From Ruminococcus sp. (GTDB taxonomy: Bacteria; Bacillota; Clostridia; Oscillospirales; Ruminococcaceae), in assembly GCA_017397925.1 (NCBI GenBank), contig JAFQHO010000003.1, forward strand, positions 20,276 to 84,275: 64,000 nucleotides of DNA. Reading direction: 5' to 3'. Positions 22,769-31,468 of this stretch are shown one piece after another. The notes beneath the pieces are model-generated. The model was given only the letters and a program-made list of their open reading frames with translations, did no database searches and was not told the origin of the DNA. A program made the translations under genes and the position numbers. Position 1 is the stretch's first letter; every line of letters begins with the position of its first letter.

Positions 22769-23785
22769 TTAAAATTTTATGGAATCAATTGGCATTGTAG
22801 CCACCGCATTAAGACTTTCATCAGCTGTAATTCCCGCTGCAAAGTTGTAGCTTCCCTGACAGGCAATCATAGCGGCATTGTCACCGCATAGACTCAATTC
22901 CGGCATATAAAACTCAAAGCCGCGTTCATCACAGGCTTTTGAAAGAGCCGCGCGAACTCCCGAATTTGCCGAAACACCGCCTGCAAGAGCAATTTTTTTA
23001 TAGCCGTACTGCTCTGCAGCTCCCATAGTTTTTTCAGTGATAATTTCAGAAATTGTCCGCTGAATACTCGCCGAAAGATTATCTTTGTTGATTATCTCAC
23101 CCTTCTGATCGGCACGGTGAAGCATATTTATAACAGAGGTTTTAAGCCCCGAAAAGCTGAAATCGAACTCATTTCCGGCAACAGCAGGATGAGGCAGCTT
23201 AAATGCCAATGCATCGCCATTTTGTGCGTGACGGTCAATGTGAACTCCCCCGGGGTAAGGAAATCCCATAGCCCTTGCGCATTTGTCAAAGCACTCCCCT
23301 GCCGCGTCATCACGAGTTCTACCGATAACACGGAACTCCGTATAACTCAGTACCTCGATCAGGTGACTGTGAGCGCCGCTTGCAACAATGCAGAGATAAG
23401 GCGGCTCAAGCTCCTTGTGACAGATGTAGTTCGCAGCAATATGCCCCGATATATGGTGAACGGGTATAAGAGGCTTTTCAGCTGCAAATGCCAGAGATTT
23501 CGCGAAATTAACGCCCACCAGCAGCGCTCCTATAAGTCCAGGCGCATAAGTAACAGCAATACCGTCCAGGTCTGCAAGAGTAACGTCAGCCTCTTTAAGA
23601 GCCTGTTTTGTGACCTCTAAAATATTCTCACAATGGCGGCGCGAAGCAATTTCAGGTACTACACCACCGTATTTTTTATGCTCCTCAATCTGCGTTGAAA
23701 TTACCGAAGAACGGATATTTCTGAAATCCTCGCATATACTTGCAGCGGTTTCATCGCAGGAGCTTTCAATTCCTAAAATTAACAT
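22769..23785 (-). CDS. tsaD: tRNA threonylcarbamoyladenosine transferase TsaD
   Basis: 338 residues, the standard length. TsaD transfers the threonylcarbamoyl group to A37 of ANN-decoding tRNAs together with TsaB and TsaE, which are not in this window. Motifs: MLILGIESSCDETAAS at the start, VPEIASRRHCENI, the metal-binding HHISGHIAANYI, and GGVSANSGVRA near the C-terminus. The start lies 2 bases after the rimI stop, with the ribosome site inside the rimI end. Confidence 0.97.
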   Translation of the reverse strand: MLILGIESSCDETAASICEDFRNIRSSVISTQIEEHKKYGGVVPEIASRRHCENILEVTKQALKEADVTLADLDGIAVTYAPGLIGALLVGVNFAKSLAFAAEKPLIPVHHISGHIAANYICHKELEPPYLCIVASGAHSHLIEVLSYTEFRVIGRTRDDAAGECFDKCARAMGFPYPGGVHIDRHAQNGDALAFKLPHPAVAGNEFDFSFSGLKTSVINMLHRADQKGEIINKDNLSASIQRTISEIITEKTMGAAEQYGYKKIALAGGVSANSGVRAALSKACDERGFEFYMPELSLCGDNAAMIACQGSYNFAAGITADESLNAVATMPIDSIKF

Positions 23786-23787
23786 AT

Positions 23788-24246
23788 TCAGCCTTCTTTA
23801 TTCAATAATTTTTGCATTACAACAGCATTTTCATCGGGAAAACTATAAAAGTTTTTCCTTAAGGATATTTTTTGAAATCCAAATTTTTGGTATAAGCCTA
23901 TTGCTGCAGAATTTGATTCACGGACTTCAAGAAATATGCTCTCAACAACATCGGGAAGCGTGCGAAAGTATTCCTCCATAAGAGCAGCGGCAAATCCCTT
24001 TCGCCTGTGTTCCGGAGAAACAGCAACACTTGTTATCTCCGCTTCATCAGCGGCAAAAAAGCCGCATATAAGCCCCGTAATATTGCCATTTTCTACGGTA
24101 TACAGCACAATTCCGTTATCCTTTGCAGCCTCGGATTTAAAAGACTCAGCAGACCAGCCCTCTGCTCCTACACATAATTTATCAATGGCGGAAAGGCTTT
24201 CAAAAATCTGTTTCTGCGTATTTTTATCAGCACGGATTATTTCCAT
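23788..24246 (-). CDS. rimI: Ribosomal protein bS18 (S18) alanine N-acetyltransferase RimI
   Basis: 152 residues, GNAT fold. Motif A is VAVSPEHRRKGFAAALMEEY, and the C-terminus has VRESNSAAIGLYQKFGFQKI, the usual RimI signature region. RimI next to tsaD is the common Firmicutes order; here tsaB and tsaE are missing and polA precedes instead. It lies 36 bases after polA. Confidence 0.9.
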   Translation of the reverse strand: MEIIRADKNTQKQIFESLSAIDKLCVGAEGWSAESFKSEAAKDNGIVLYTVENGNITGLICGFFAADEAEITSVAVSPEHRRKGFAAALMEEYFRTLPDVVESIFLEVRESNSAAIGLYQKFGFQKISLRKNFYSFPDENAVVMQKLLNKEG

Positions 24247-24282
24247 TGTTCAAATCCTTTCACAGCAATATAATCCGAATTA

Positions 24283-26817
24283 TCAACCCTTAGCATCATA
24301 CCAACTGCCGCCTGTATGAACATCAACGGCAAGGGGCGCTTTCATCTCACAAACATTGAGCATTTCCTCTTTCAGCAACTCAGCACAGCGGTCAGCGCAG
24401 GATATATCAGCCTCAATAATAAGTTCATCGTGAACCTGCAATATAAGCTCCGCATTGAGCTTTTCAGCCTTTAAACGATGATATACGTTAATCATCGCAA
24501 TTTTTATAAGGTCGGCAGCCGTACCCTGAACAGGGGTGTTCATAGCAATTCTCTTGCCAGCTGCCTGTAACATCTTATTTGAAGAAAGGAGTTCGGGGAT
24601 AAGTCTTTTACGACCAAACATAGTCGTCACAATGCCAGTTTTCATAGCATTATCAACAGTATCATCCATAAACTGCTGAACCTTCGGATATTTAGCAAGA
24701 TAATCCGAAATATACTTCTTAGCCTGCGCAACGGATGTACCGATATCCTTTGACAGGGAGAAAGGTCCCATACCGTAAATTATACCGAAATTAACGGCTT
24801 TCGCGGCACTTCGCATCTCAGATGTAACCATAATCGCAGGCATGTCAAACACCTGCGCCGCCGTGGAGGTATGAATATCCTCTCCCGATGTAAAGGCGGA
24901 AATCATATTTTTATCACCGCATAGATGCGCCATTACACGCAGCTCAATCTGGCTGTAATCGGCGTCAATCAGCACTTTTCCGCTGTCAGCAACGAAAAAT
25001 TTACGCATTTCCGCACCAAGCTCTGTACGCACGGGAATGTTCTGCAAATTCGGCTCAGTTGAGGAAATTCTGCCTGTTCGTGTTTCCGTCTGCTTGAAGG
25101 ACGTGTGAATTCTTCCGTCCTCAGCGACTTTTTCAAGAAGTCCGGTAACATAAGTTGAATTCAGCTTGGTGTATTGCCTGTATTTCAACACGTTATCCAC
25201 GATGGGACAGAAGCTTCTCAATTCCTCTAAAACCTCAGCATTTGTGGAATATCCGCTTTTTGTCTTTTTCTTGGCAGGAAGTCCCATTTCCTCGAAAAGC
25301 ACTACACCCAACTGCTTTGGGGACGAGATATTAAACTCGTGACCGGCTTCGTCGTATATCAGCTGCTGTGTTTCCTCAATCATTTCGGTAAGATATTTTC
25401 CGAAATCCCGAACACCCTCCTGTGTAATTTTTATGCCGTTATGCTCCATTGACGCAAGAACCTCCGTCAGCGGCATTTCGATATTATTCAACAGGTCAGT
25501 CATTCCCTCGTTTTCAACGGCCTCACGGAGCTTTCCGATAAGCCGCGGAAGTGACGCTAATTCGGCAAATTCGCCATTTTCAGAGCAGTAATGTACGCCA
25601 TACTCACCACACAGCTTTTCTGTCGTATAGTCGGAAGCGGATGTATTCAACAGATATCCGCAGATTTCCCCGTCCGTCTTAAGATTGCGGAGATTACCGC
25701 CCCGCGCCATAGCCCAGCGATAGTGAGGCTTTGCGGACATAGTGATTTTTTCGCAGTCTGAAGCCATATAATGAAGAATTATAGCTTCTGAAACCGAAGT
25801 ATAAACAGTTGTATCATCAAGAACTGACAGTTTTTCTCCGTCAAATAAATAGGCTGTTGACACGAATTTGTCGATTATTTCATCTGTAAGCTCAGCTGTT
25901 GAAAGCTCCACAGGGATATATTCCTCAACAGTCTTTTCAACAGATTTTTCCGCAGCTGACGCTGAAATTTCAAGCTTATCCAGCAGCTTGTACATCTCCA
26001 GTTCAGTGAGAAAACGGCTCAGTTCAGCCTTGTCAGCCTCCCCGATTTTATAAAAATCAAGGCATTTTTCCACAGGTGCATCACGGACAATGGTAGCAAG
26101 CCATTTACTCTCTTTTGCCGATTCTTTGCCGTTTTCAAGCTTCGTCTTGACACCTTTTGTAAGAGTGGAATCGGCATATTTTTCGTAGAGATTTTCAATC
26201 GTGCCGTACTCTTTAATAAGAGCAGTCGCCGTTTTTTCGCCGATTCCCGCAACTCCCTTGATATTGTCCGAGCTATCACCCATAAGGGCTTTCAGATCAA
26301 TGAGTTTAATCGGCTCAAAGCCGTAATCCTCCATAAATCGGGCAGGAGTATAGTGAATTGTTTCCTTATTTGTGGCAAGGAGAACAGTAACATTTTCATC
26401 AACAAGCTGCAGGCTGTCCCTATCTCCAGTGAGAACATAGCACTGACAGCCGCAATCGGTGCAGCTTTTGGACAGCGTACCGAGGATATCATCAGCCTCA
26501 AAGCCCTCACACTCCACAACCTTTATGCCCATAAGTGTCAGAAGCTCCTTTACAAGAGGAAGCTGCTGTGCCAGTTCGGGAGGCATACCCTTGCGGTTCG
26601 CCTTATAGCTTTCAACCTTTTTATGGCGGAAAGTAGGCGATTTCAGGTCAAATGCAACCGCAACGGAATCGGGCTGCACATCGCCTAAATTCTTAAGATA
26701 TATATTCATAAAGCCGAAAATGGCATTGGTAAAAACGCCTTTCTTATTGGAAAGCAGCTTTATACCGTAAAATGCGCGGTTTAGTATACTGTTTCCGTCA
26801 ATAGCAAGAAGCTTCAT
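24283..26817 (-). CDS. polA: DNA polymerase I
   Basis: 844 residues. The N-terminal 5'-3' exonuclease domain (MKLLAIDGNSILNRAFYG, FEADDILGTLSK, LVDLKALMGDSSDNI region) is followed by a central exonuclease-like domain whose acidic catalytic residues are not recognisable, so proofreading is probably absent, as in many Firmicutes. The polymerase domain has motif A (DADYSQIELRV), motif B (RSAAKAVNFGIIYG) and motif C (QVHDELI). It fills gaps and removes primers in repair and replication. GAGGTGATATT precedes ATG 26817; it is the first gene of the operon polA-rimI-tsaD-lipoprotein-unknowns. Confidence 0.97.
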   Translation of the reverse strand: MKLLAIDGNSILNRAFYGIKLLSNKKGVFTNAIFGFMNIYLKNLGDVQPDSVAVAFDLKSPTFRHKKVESYKANRKGMPPELAQQLPLVKELLTLMGIKVVECEGFEADDILGTLSKSCTDCGCQCYVLTGDRDSLQLVDENVTVLLATNKETIHYTPARFMEDYGFEPIKLIDLKALMGDSSDNIKGVAGIGEKTATALIKEYGTIENLYEKYADSTLTKGVKTKLENGKESAKESKWLATIVRDAPVEKCLDFYKIGEADKAELSRFLTELEMYKLLDKLEISASAAEKSVEKTVEEYIPVELSTAELTDEIIDKFVSTAYLFDGEKLSVLDDTTVYTSVSEAIILHYMASDCEKITMSAKPHYRWAMARGGNLRNLKTDGEICGYLLNTSASDYTTEKLCGEYGVHYCSENGEFAELASLPRLIGKLREAVENEGMTDLLNNIEMPLTEVLASMEHNGIKITQEGVRDFGKYLTEMIEETQQLIYDEAGHEFNISSPKQLGVVLFEEMGLPAKKKTKSGYSTNAEVLEELRSFCPIVDNVLKYRQYTKLNSTYVTGLLEKVAEDGRIHTSFKQTETRTGRISSTEPNLQNIPVRTELGAEMRKFFVADSGKVLIDADYSQIELRVMAHLCGDKNMISAFTSGEDIHTSTAAQVFDMPAIMVTSEMRSAAKAVNFGIIYGMGPFSLSKDIGTSVAQAKKYISDYLAKYPKVQQFMDDTVDNAMKTGIVTTMFGRKRLIPELLSSNKMLQAAGKRIAMNTPVQGTAADLIKIAMINVYHRLKAEKLNAELILQVHDELIIEADISCADRCAELLKEEMLNVCEMKAPLAVDVHTGGSWYDAKG

Positions 26818-26849
26818 AATATCACCTCGTTGTAATCGTTATAGAATTA

Positions 26850-26878
26850 ATTATATCACGTTTAACCTTAAATAGCAA
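26850..26878 (-). promoter_or_regulatory. Promoter for the polA operon
   Basis: On the minus strand TTGCTA (26873-26878), 17-base spacer, TATAAT (26850-26855). Confidence 0.78.
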
Positions 26879-26917
26879 GGGATTTTAAAAAAATCCGAGA
26901 AAATTTCAAAAAAAGGC

Positions 26918-26946
26918 TTGACAAGCTGTAAAATGTGTGCTATAAT
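26918..26946 (+). promoter_or_regulatory. Promoter for rplJ-rplL
   Basis: TTGACA (26918-26923), 17-base spacer, TATAAT (26941-26946). Both boxes are consensus, as expected for a strong ribosomal-protein promoter. Confidence 0.9.
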
Positions 26947-26968
26947 ATAAAAGCTGATTTCAGCACAT

Positions 26969-27097
26969 ATCGTATTCTAAAGACAGCAGGCAAGGCAAAA
27001 GCCCGTAAGTCCCGCCGAGGAGTGCAAGTGATAAGAATTATCATTGTCCTTTTCCGAGCTGTCGGCAAAAGGATTTTTTTATTGCCCCGAATACGAT
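26969..27097 (+). promoter_or_regulatory. Ribosomal protein L10 leader with attenuator
   Basis: The transcript leader has the conserved AAGACAGCAGGCAAGG and GTAAGTCCCGCCGAGG blocks of the L10 leader, the site where the L10(L12)4 complex represses its own operon. The closing stem is visible as ATCGTATTC (26969-26977) pairing with GAATACGAT (27089-27097). Inside it, TCCTTTTCCGA / TCGGCAAAAGGA (27047-27073) followed by seven T (27074-27080) forms an intrinsic terminator, which suggests control by transcription attenuation. Confidence 0.9.
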
Positions 27098-27124
27098 AAC
27101 AAATATTTCGGAGGTGAATACACA

Positions 27125-27637
27125 ATGCCAAGCAATGCAGTTCTCGAAGCCAAGAAGGCTAAGGTTGAGCAGCTCACAGACCTCATCAAGAATTCCGTAT
27201 CAGGCGTTCTCGTTGATTACAAGGGCATCACCGTTGAGGAAGACACAAAGCTCAGAAAGGAGCTTCGTGAGGCAGGAGTTAATTACTTCGTAGAGAAGAA
27301 CACACTGCTCCTCCGTGCATTCCAGAATTGCGGTATTGAGGGATTCGAGGAAGTTCTTAACGGAACAACAGCTATCGCTCTCTCAAACGATGACCAGACT
27401 GCTCCAGCTCGTATTCTCGGTAAGTTCGCTGAGAAGGCAGGCGACGAAAAGTTCAATCTCAAGGCAGGCTACGTTGAAGGTGAAGTTTACGATCAGGCTG
27501 GAGTTATTGCTCTTTCCAAGATCCCTTCAAAGGACGTTCTGCTCGCTCAGCTGGTTGGCTCTCTCCAGGGTCCCATGCAGAAGCTCGCAGCTACTCTCAA
27601 GGCAGTTGCAGACAAGAAGTCAGAGGAAGCTGCCTGA
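27125..27637 (+). CDS. rplJ: 50S ribosomal protein L10
   Basis: 170 residues, starting MPSNAVLEAKKAKVEQL. L10 forms the base of the L7/L12 stalk. Family features: VLVDYKGITVEEDTKLRKEL, the FVEKNTLLLRAF strand and the C-terminal helices that bind L7/L12 dimers. The ATG at 27125 has CGGAGGTG upstream; longer readings of the frame run back into the leader RNA and are not coding. Confidence 0.97.
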   Translation: MPSNAVLEAKKAKVEQLTDLIKNSVSGVLVDYKGITVEEDTKLRKELREAGVNYFVEKNTLLLRAFQNCGIEGFEEVLNGTTAIALSNDDQTAPARILGKFAEKAGDEKFNLKAGYVEGEVYDQAGVIALSKIPSKDVLLAQLVGSLQGPMQKLAATLKAVADKKSEEAA

Positions 27638-27713
27638 TTTCAATTGTTTATCTAAGTTGTCAGCTTAATTCTATCGCCGTAATCGGCAAATATTTATAAA
27701 GGAGATTATTATC

Positions 27714-28085
27714 ATGGCTTCAGAGAAGATCACAAATTTTGTAGAAGAAATCAAGACTCTTTCCGTTCTCGAGCTTGCTGAGCTCGTAGAGGCAATCCAG
27801 GAGGAGTTCGGCGTAACAGCAATGGTTGCTGCTGCTCCCGCTGCTGGCGGTGCAGGTGCTGCTGCTGACGCTAAGACAGAGTTCGACGTAATCCTCGCTT
27901 CCTTCGGTGACGCTAAGATGGCTGTTATCAAGGCTGCTAAGGAGATCCTCGGTCTTGGTCTTAAGGAAGCTAAGGAAGTAGTTGAGTCTGCTCCTAAGGC
28001 TATCAAGGAAGGCGTTTCAGAGGCAGAGGCTAACGAGCTTAAGGAAAAGTTCGAGGCTGCTGGTGCTACAATCGAGATCAAGTAA
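27714..28085 (+). CDS. rplL: 50S ribosomal protein L7/L12
   Basis: 123 residues. The N-terminal dimerisation part is followed by an Ala/Gly-rich hinge ([14 protein letters not shown]) and the C-terminal factor-binding domain ([15 protein letters not shown]). AAAGGAG lies upstream. It is preceded by rplJ with a 76-base gap and followed by a terminator. Confidence 0.98.
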   Translation: MASEKITNFVEEIKTLSVLELAELVEAIQEEFGVTAMVAAAPAAGGAGAAADAKTEFDVILASFGDAKMAVIKAAKEILGLGLKEAKEVVESAPKAIKEGVSEAEANELKEKFEAAGATIEIK

Positions 28086-28106
28086 TTTATTACTTAGTCA
28101 TTCAAG

Positions 28107-28134
28107 GGCTGTTCCGTTTGGGACAGCCTTTTTT
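28107..28134 (+). terminator. Terminator after rplL
   Basis: GGCTGTTCC / GGGACAGCC arms (one G-T pair) with a short loop and TTTTTT. Confidence 0.88.
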
Positions 28135-28156
28135 ATTCGAAATACGGAGGAATGTT

Positions 28157-28600
28157 ATGTATTTCCGTGAAATCAAAGAAAATAAAAAGCAATATCTTTC
28201 ACTTTTGCTGTTGGCTGACGAGCAGGAAGATATGATTGACCGCTATATCAACAAGGGGACAATGTATGTCCTTGACGATGACGGGGTGAAATGCGAATGT
28301 GTGGTAACGGACGAGGGTGAGGGAATCCTTGAAATCAAGAACATCGCCACAGAGCCGCAATATCAGGGAAAAGGCTATGCAAGGGCAATAATTGAATTCA
28401 TCTGCCGCAAATACAAGGGGGAATTTTCTGTATTGCAAGTCGGCACAGGCGATAGTCCGCTGACTGTTCCTTTTTACGAAAAATGCGGATTTGTCCGTTC
28501 TCATACCGTAAAAAATTTTTTTACCGACAACTACGACCACCCTATATATGAATGTGGTGTATTGCTTACAGATATGATTTATCTGCGGAAAAAGTTATGA
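28157..28600 (+). CDS. GNAT N-acetyltransferase
   Basis: 147 residues from ATG 28157 (ribosome site GGAGG at 28146-28150). Motif A is IATEPQYQGKGYARAIIEFI, and the C-terminal PFYEKCGFVRSH matches GNAT strand 6/7. The N-terminal YFREIKENKKQYLSLLLLAD is helical. Substrate unknown. It begins about 20 bases after the rplL terminator and probably depends on read-through or an unseen promoter. Confidence 0.82.
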   Translation: MYFREIKENKKQYLSLLLLADEQEDMIDRYINKGTMYVLDDDGVKCECVVTDEGEGILEIKNIATEPQYQGKGYARAIIEFICRKYKGEFSVLQVGTGDSPLTVPFYEKCGFVRSHTVKNFFTDNYDHPIYECGVLLTDMIYLRKKL

Positions 28601-28741
28601 TTTGTTTTGTCATCCCCCTTTATGACATAATTTAATTATAAATCAAACTCATCTGATATTGCCCTTATTTTCCCCTCTATATATACATTCAAACGAGAAG
28701 GAAAAAACGGACATCAAAATGATATATTTTTATTTTTTAAC

Positions 28742-28773
28742 AATGCCTGCGACTATTCCGCAGGCATTTTTTT
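28742..28773 (+). terminator. Terminator after the 28157 gene
   Basis: AATGCCTGCG / CGCAGGCATT arms followed by a T-run on the plus strand. It overlaps the last codons of the convergent ylbJ gene. The 28601-28741 space before it shows no gene. Confidence 0.8.
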
Positions 28774-29778
28774 GCGTATTTTCGCCGTTTCCGCTATAAC
28801 TACCCCTGTCATTAAAATAAGCATAACTGACGGCACAGGGGATGCTTCACGATAAAGACGCTCACCCGAAGCGAATACTCCAACTGCTCCCGATATGAAA
28901 AATGGCTGCAATACGCGGCATATCATATAAGTCAAAGCCGCCGCACATATACGCATTATCACAAGGGGCAGAGTTGACAATTTCCCACGGAATATAGCCG
29001 AAATCTGAAAGAAAACGCATACTCCGCCAAATGAAACAAGAGCCGCCGTTGTGGGGATATCCGCAGATATTTCAGATATTGCAGTAATATCAAGTACAGC
29101 CTTGTATAACTCCCCCTTGAAAAGTGCAGATAAACCGCAATATTCAGCCATTTTCGCAAATACTGCAAATATCACGACGCAAAGGCACATATCCCCCAAT
29201 GCTCTCCCCGAAGACGCTACAGAATTTGTCAGTATATCCGCAGAAACGGCTGTATTACGTGTTTTTTCAGCTATGGGATTTTTTTTGAAATATATTGATA
29301 AAGCTACCGCCATAATTAACTCTGCCGCATGATTTGAAATAAGTATAAGTCCCCCGATTTCCGCCGTAGAAGCGGCACAGCCGAAAATAAACGCCGCACC
29401 GGAGCCAAAACAAAGCCCTGACATTATTTCAGCTGTTCTCTTAGACAATCTGCCCTCGGTATACATAGAGTAAATCATTTTTGCACCCACAGGATATCCC
29501 GACACAAGGGAAAAGAGAAATACAGCTCCGCACTCCCCATCCAAACCGAAAATACGCCGTGTTACAGGAGATATACACCGCCCAACTGTTGATAATACTC
29601 CGCTTTTAAGCAGTATAGCGGAAGCCGCCATCATAGCATAGAGAGAGGGTATAATTATCGTAATACAGCGATTTATTCCCTCCCCTACTGCTGATTTAAC
29701 CTGTGCTGAAAAAAATAAACAGAACAGACAAAAGCTCACAGAAAATAAAACTGTGAGTATTTTTTTTACAATTTTCAT
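28753..29778 (-). CDS. ylbJ: Sporulation integral membrane protein YlbJ-like
   Basis: 341 residues from ATG 29778 (a TTG at 29790 is also possible). About eight hydrophobic segments. The pattern NRCITIIIPSLYAMMAASAI, then SLVSGYPVGAKM and LCFGSGAAFIFG, is the nucleoside-recognition/Gate-type layout of YlbJ, a forespore-related membrane protein needed for spore coat/cortex formation in Bacillus. It diverges from yqfC-yqfD, another sporulation pair, across a 55-base gap. Confidence 0.85.
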   Translation of the reverse strand: MKIVKKILTVLFSVSFCLFCLFFSAQVKSAVGEGINRCITIIIPSLYAMMAASAILLKSGVLSTVGRCISPVTRRIFGLDGECGAVFLFSLVSGYPVGAKMIYSMYTEGRLSKRTAEIMSGLCFGSGAAFIFGCAASTAEIGGLILISNHAAELIMAVALSIYFKKNPIAEKTRNTAVSADILTNSVASSGRALGDMCLCVVIFAVFAKMAEYCGLSALFKGELYKAVLDITAISEISADIPTTAALVSFGGVCVFFQISAIFRGKLSTLPLVIMRICAAALTYMICRVLQPFFISGAVGVFASGERLYREASPVPSVMLILMTGVVIAETAKIRKKMPAE

Positions 29779-29803
29779 AACATCACCCAATTAATCATAT
29801 TAT
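29775..29803 (+). promoter_or_regulatory. Possible sigma-E-like promoter for yqfCD
   Basis: TCATAAC (29775-29781), 14-base spacer, CATATTAT (29796-29803) resembles the sigma-E pattern (CATA-type -35, CATACAAT-type -10). No sigma-A promoter is seen in the 55-base gap. Low confidence because both boxes deviate from consensus. Confidence 0.35.
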
Positions 29804-29833
29804 TAAAAACAAACGATTATTCGGAGGTTATAT

Positions 29834-30094
29834 ATGTTTGATAAATTAACTGACAAAATCAATGCCGCATTCTTTGAAGAAGCAGGCATACATATTGCAG
29901 GAAATCGGGAGCTTATACTGGAAAATTGCCGCAGAATAGAGGAATGCAGCGATGTATTAATGTCCCTTGCCTGCGGAAAGCTGCTTATTCACATATGGGG
30001 AAACGATTTACGTGCATTCGATTACAAAACAGGAGGCCTTGTTATCCGCGGCAAAATCTCGCAAATTGAACTGGAAGAAAGGAGCCCCAGATGA
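29834..30094 (+). CDS. yqfC: Sporulation protein YqfC
   Basis: 86 residues, the usual YqfC length. It has the ENCRRIEECSDVLMSLACG-like centre and ends with a GGLVIRGKISQIELE strand region typical of the family. It is a mother-cell sporulation protein of unknown biochemical role. CGGAGG precedes the ATG. yqfD overlaps its stop by 4 bases (ATGA), the conserved yqfC-yqfD arrangement. Confidence 0.88.
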   Translation: MFDKLTDKINAAFFEEAGIHIAGNRELILENCRRIEECSDVLMSLACGKLLIHIWGNDLRAFDYKTGGLVIRGKISQIELEERSPR

Positions 30095-31254
30095 AAAATC
30101 AGATACGTGGCTGTGTGAAAATCAACGGTACAGGAAAAAATCTATACAGCTTTATAAACGCTCTACATCAGCGAAAAATAGCCATATTCCGCCAATATGT
30201 CAAAGGCGGCACACTGTCGGCAGAGATATACCACAGCAGTCTTGCCGATGTACAGGAAATTGCGGAGGATATGGGCATATCCCTCACCTGCTATGAATAC
30301 GGAACACTTTCGGAGCAAATCCGCCGCAGAAAGGGCAGATTTGGCTTGATACTGGGATTAATTCTCATTCTGGGAGCATCCCTTTACTTTTCAAGCATAA
30401 TCGTAGCCATCGAAATAGAGGGCAACGAAACCGTCAGCGACGGGGTTATCCTCTCAGCACTGTCTGAACTTGGCATTGAGGAAGGTACAAATTTCGGGCA
30501 GATAAACTATGTATGGAGCGAAAATCAGCTCCGTCTGATGATTGACAAAATCGCCTGGGCAGGTATGCACAGGACGGGAAATCGCCTTGTGGTGGAGGTC
30601 ACGGAAATTGTGAAAAAGCCCGATATGCTTGTTGAGCGTATCCCCTGCAATGTAGTCGCCGCCCACGAAGCTGAAATAATCAGCGTACTTGTCCGCGACG
30701 GACAGCTTATGCATATTGTGGGAGATTACGTCTTTCCAGGGGATATGCTGATAAACGGTATGACTACCGACCACAACGGAAACATCACTCTCCACCACGC
30801 TATGGGGGAAATTATAGGGCGATACAGCGACACAGTGGAATTCAGCGGAGCTTTTACAAAGGAACGTATGATTTCCACAGGGAAAACGGACAAACGACGC
30901 AGACTAAAGCTGTTCAGCCTTGAAATTCCGCTGTATTTCGGGAAAAACCGATATGAATATTCGGATAGCAAAGAATATGACAATCCCCTGTATTTATTCA
31001 GCAAAAAGCTGCCCATAAGCATTGAAACAACTGAATATACGGAGCTTAGCCGAACAGAATCCACTCTGTCAGCAGAGGAGCTTAAAGCTGAGCTAATAGA
31101 AAAGATTTATCTTTATGAAAAAAATTTTTTAAGCGATTGTGAAATAATCAGCCGCGACATAAAGGAAACGGCAACAGATGAGGAGCTTACTCTGACCGTT
31201 ACCTATAAATTGCAGGGAGATATATGCGAACAACGGGAAATAGCCATTAAATGA
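30091..31254 (+). CDS. yqfD: Sporulation protein YqfD
   Basis: 387 residues. A short N-terminal soluble part (about 1-90), one membrane helix (FGLILGLILILGASLYFSS, near residues 87-105), and a large extracytoplasmic region with an IEIEGNETVSDGVIL segment similar to POTRA/FtsQ-like beta domains. This matches the YqfD/stage IV-type family. It is co-translated with yqfC. A phoH gene, which often follows yqfD, is not present here; instead a block of palindromes and a convergent GH5 gene follow. Confidence 0.9.
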   Translation: MKNQIRGCVKINGTGKNLYSFINALHQRKIAIFRQYVKGGTLSAEIYHSSLADVQEIAEDMGISLTCYEYGTLSEQIRRRKGRFGLILGLILILGASLYFSSIIVAIEIEGNETVSDGVILSALSELGIEEGTNFGQINYVWSENQLRLMIDKIAWAGMHRTGNRLVVEVTEIVKKPDMLVERIPCNVVAAHEAEIISVLVRDGQLMHIVGDYVFPGDMLINGMTTDHNGNITLHHAMGEIIGRYSDTVEFSGAFTKERMISTGKTDKRRRLKLFSLEIPLYFGKNRYEYSDSKEYDNPLYLFSKKLPISIETTEYTELSRTESTLSAEELKAELIEKIYLYEKNFLSDCEIISRDIKETATDEELTLTVTYKLQGDICEQREIAIK

Positions 31255-31329
31255 AGCTTATTATACCATAGAAAGAATAATTACCGTTACGTTTACACCT
31301 CATCTGTGCAAATCGGGTTTCCAAAGGAC

Positions 31330-31448
31330 TCAGTCCCACACAGAGCATAGCTCTGCTCAACGTTCAAGCGCTCTGCAAGGGATGAATTTTCAAACAGTCC
31401 TGTGGACTGTTTGAAAAGAGGGGACGCTCTGCAAGTGAGAGCGTCCCC
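31330..31448. repeat. Cluster of three palindromes, possible terminator for GH5 and yqfD
   Basis: Three hairpins in a row between yqfD and the GH5 gene: CAGAGCATAGCTCTG (31337-31351), CAAACAGTCC / GGACTGTTTG (31393-31415) and GGGGACGCTCT / AGAGCGTCCCC (31420-31448). The last is the strongest and may terminate the minus-strand GH5 transcript. The unit GCTCTGCAAG occurs twice. This looks like a repetitive palindromic element rather than a gene. Confidence 0.65.
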
Positions 31449-31468
31449 TTAATTACATAGAAATCTAT

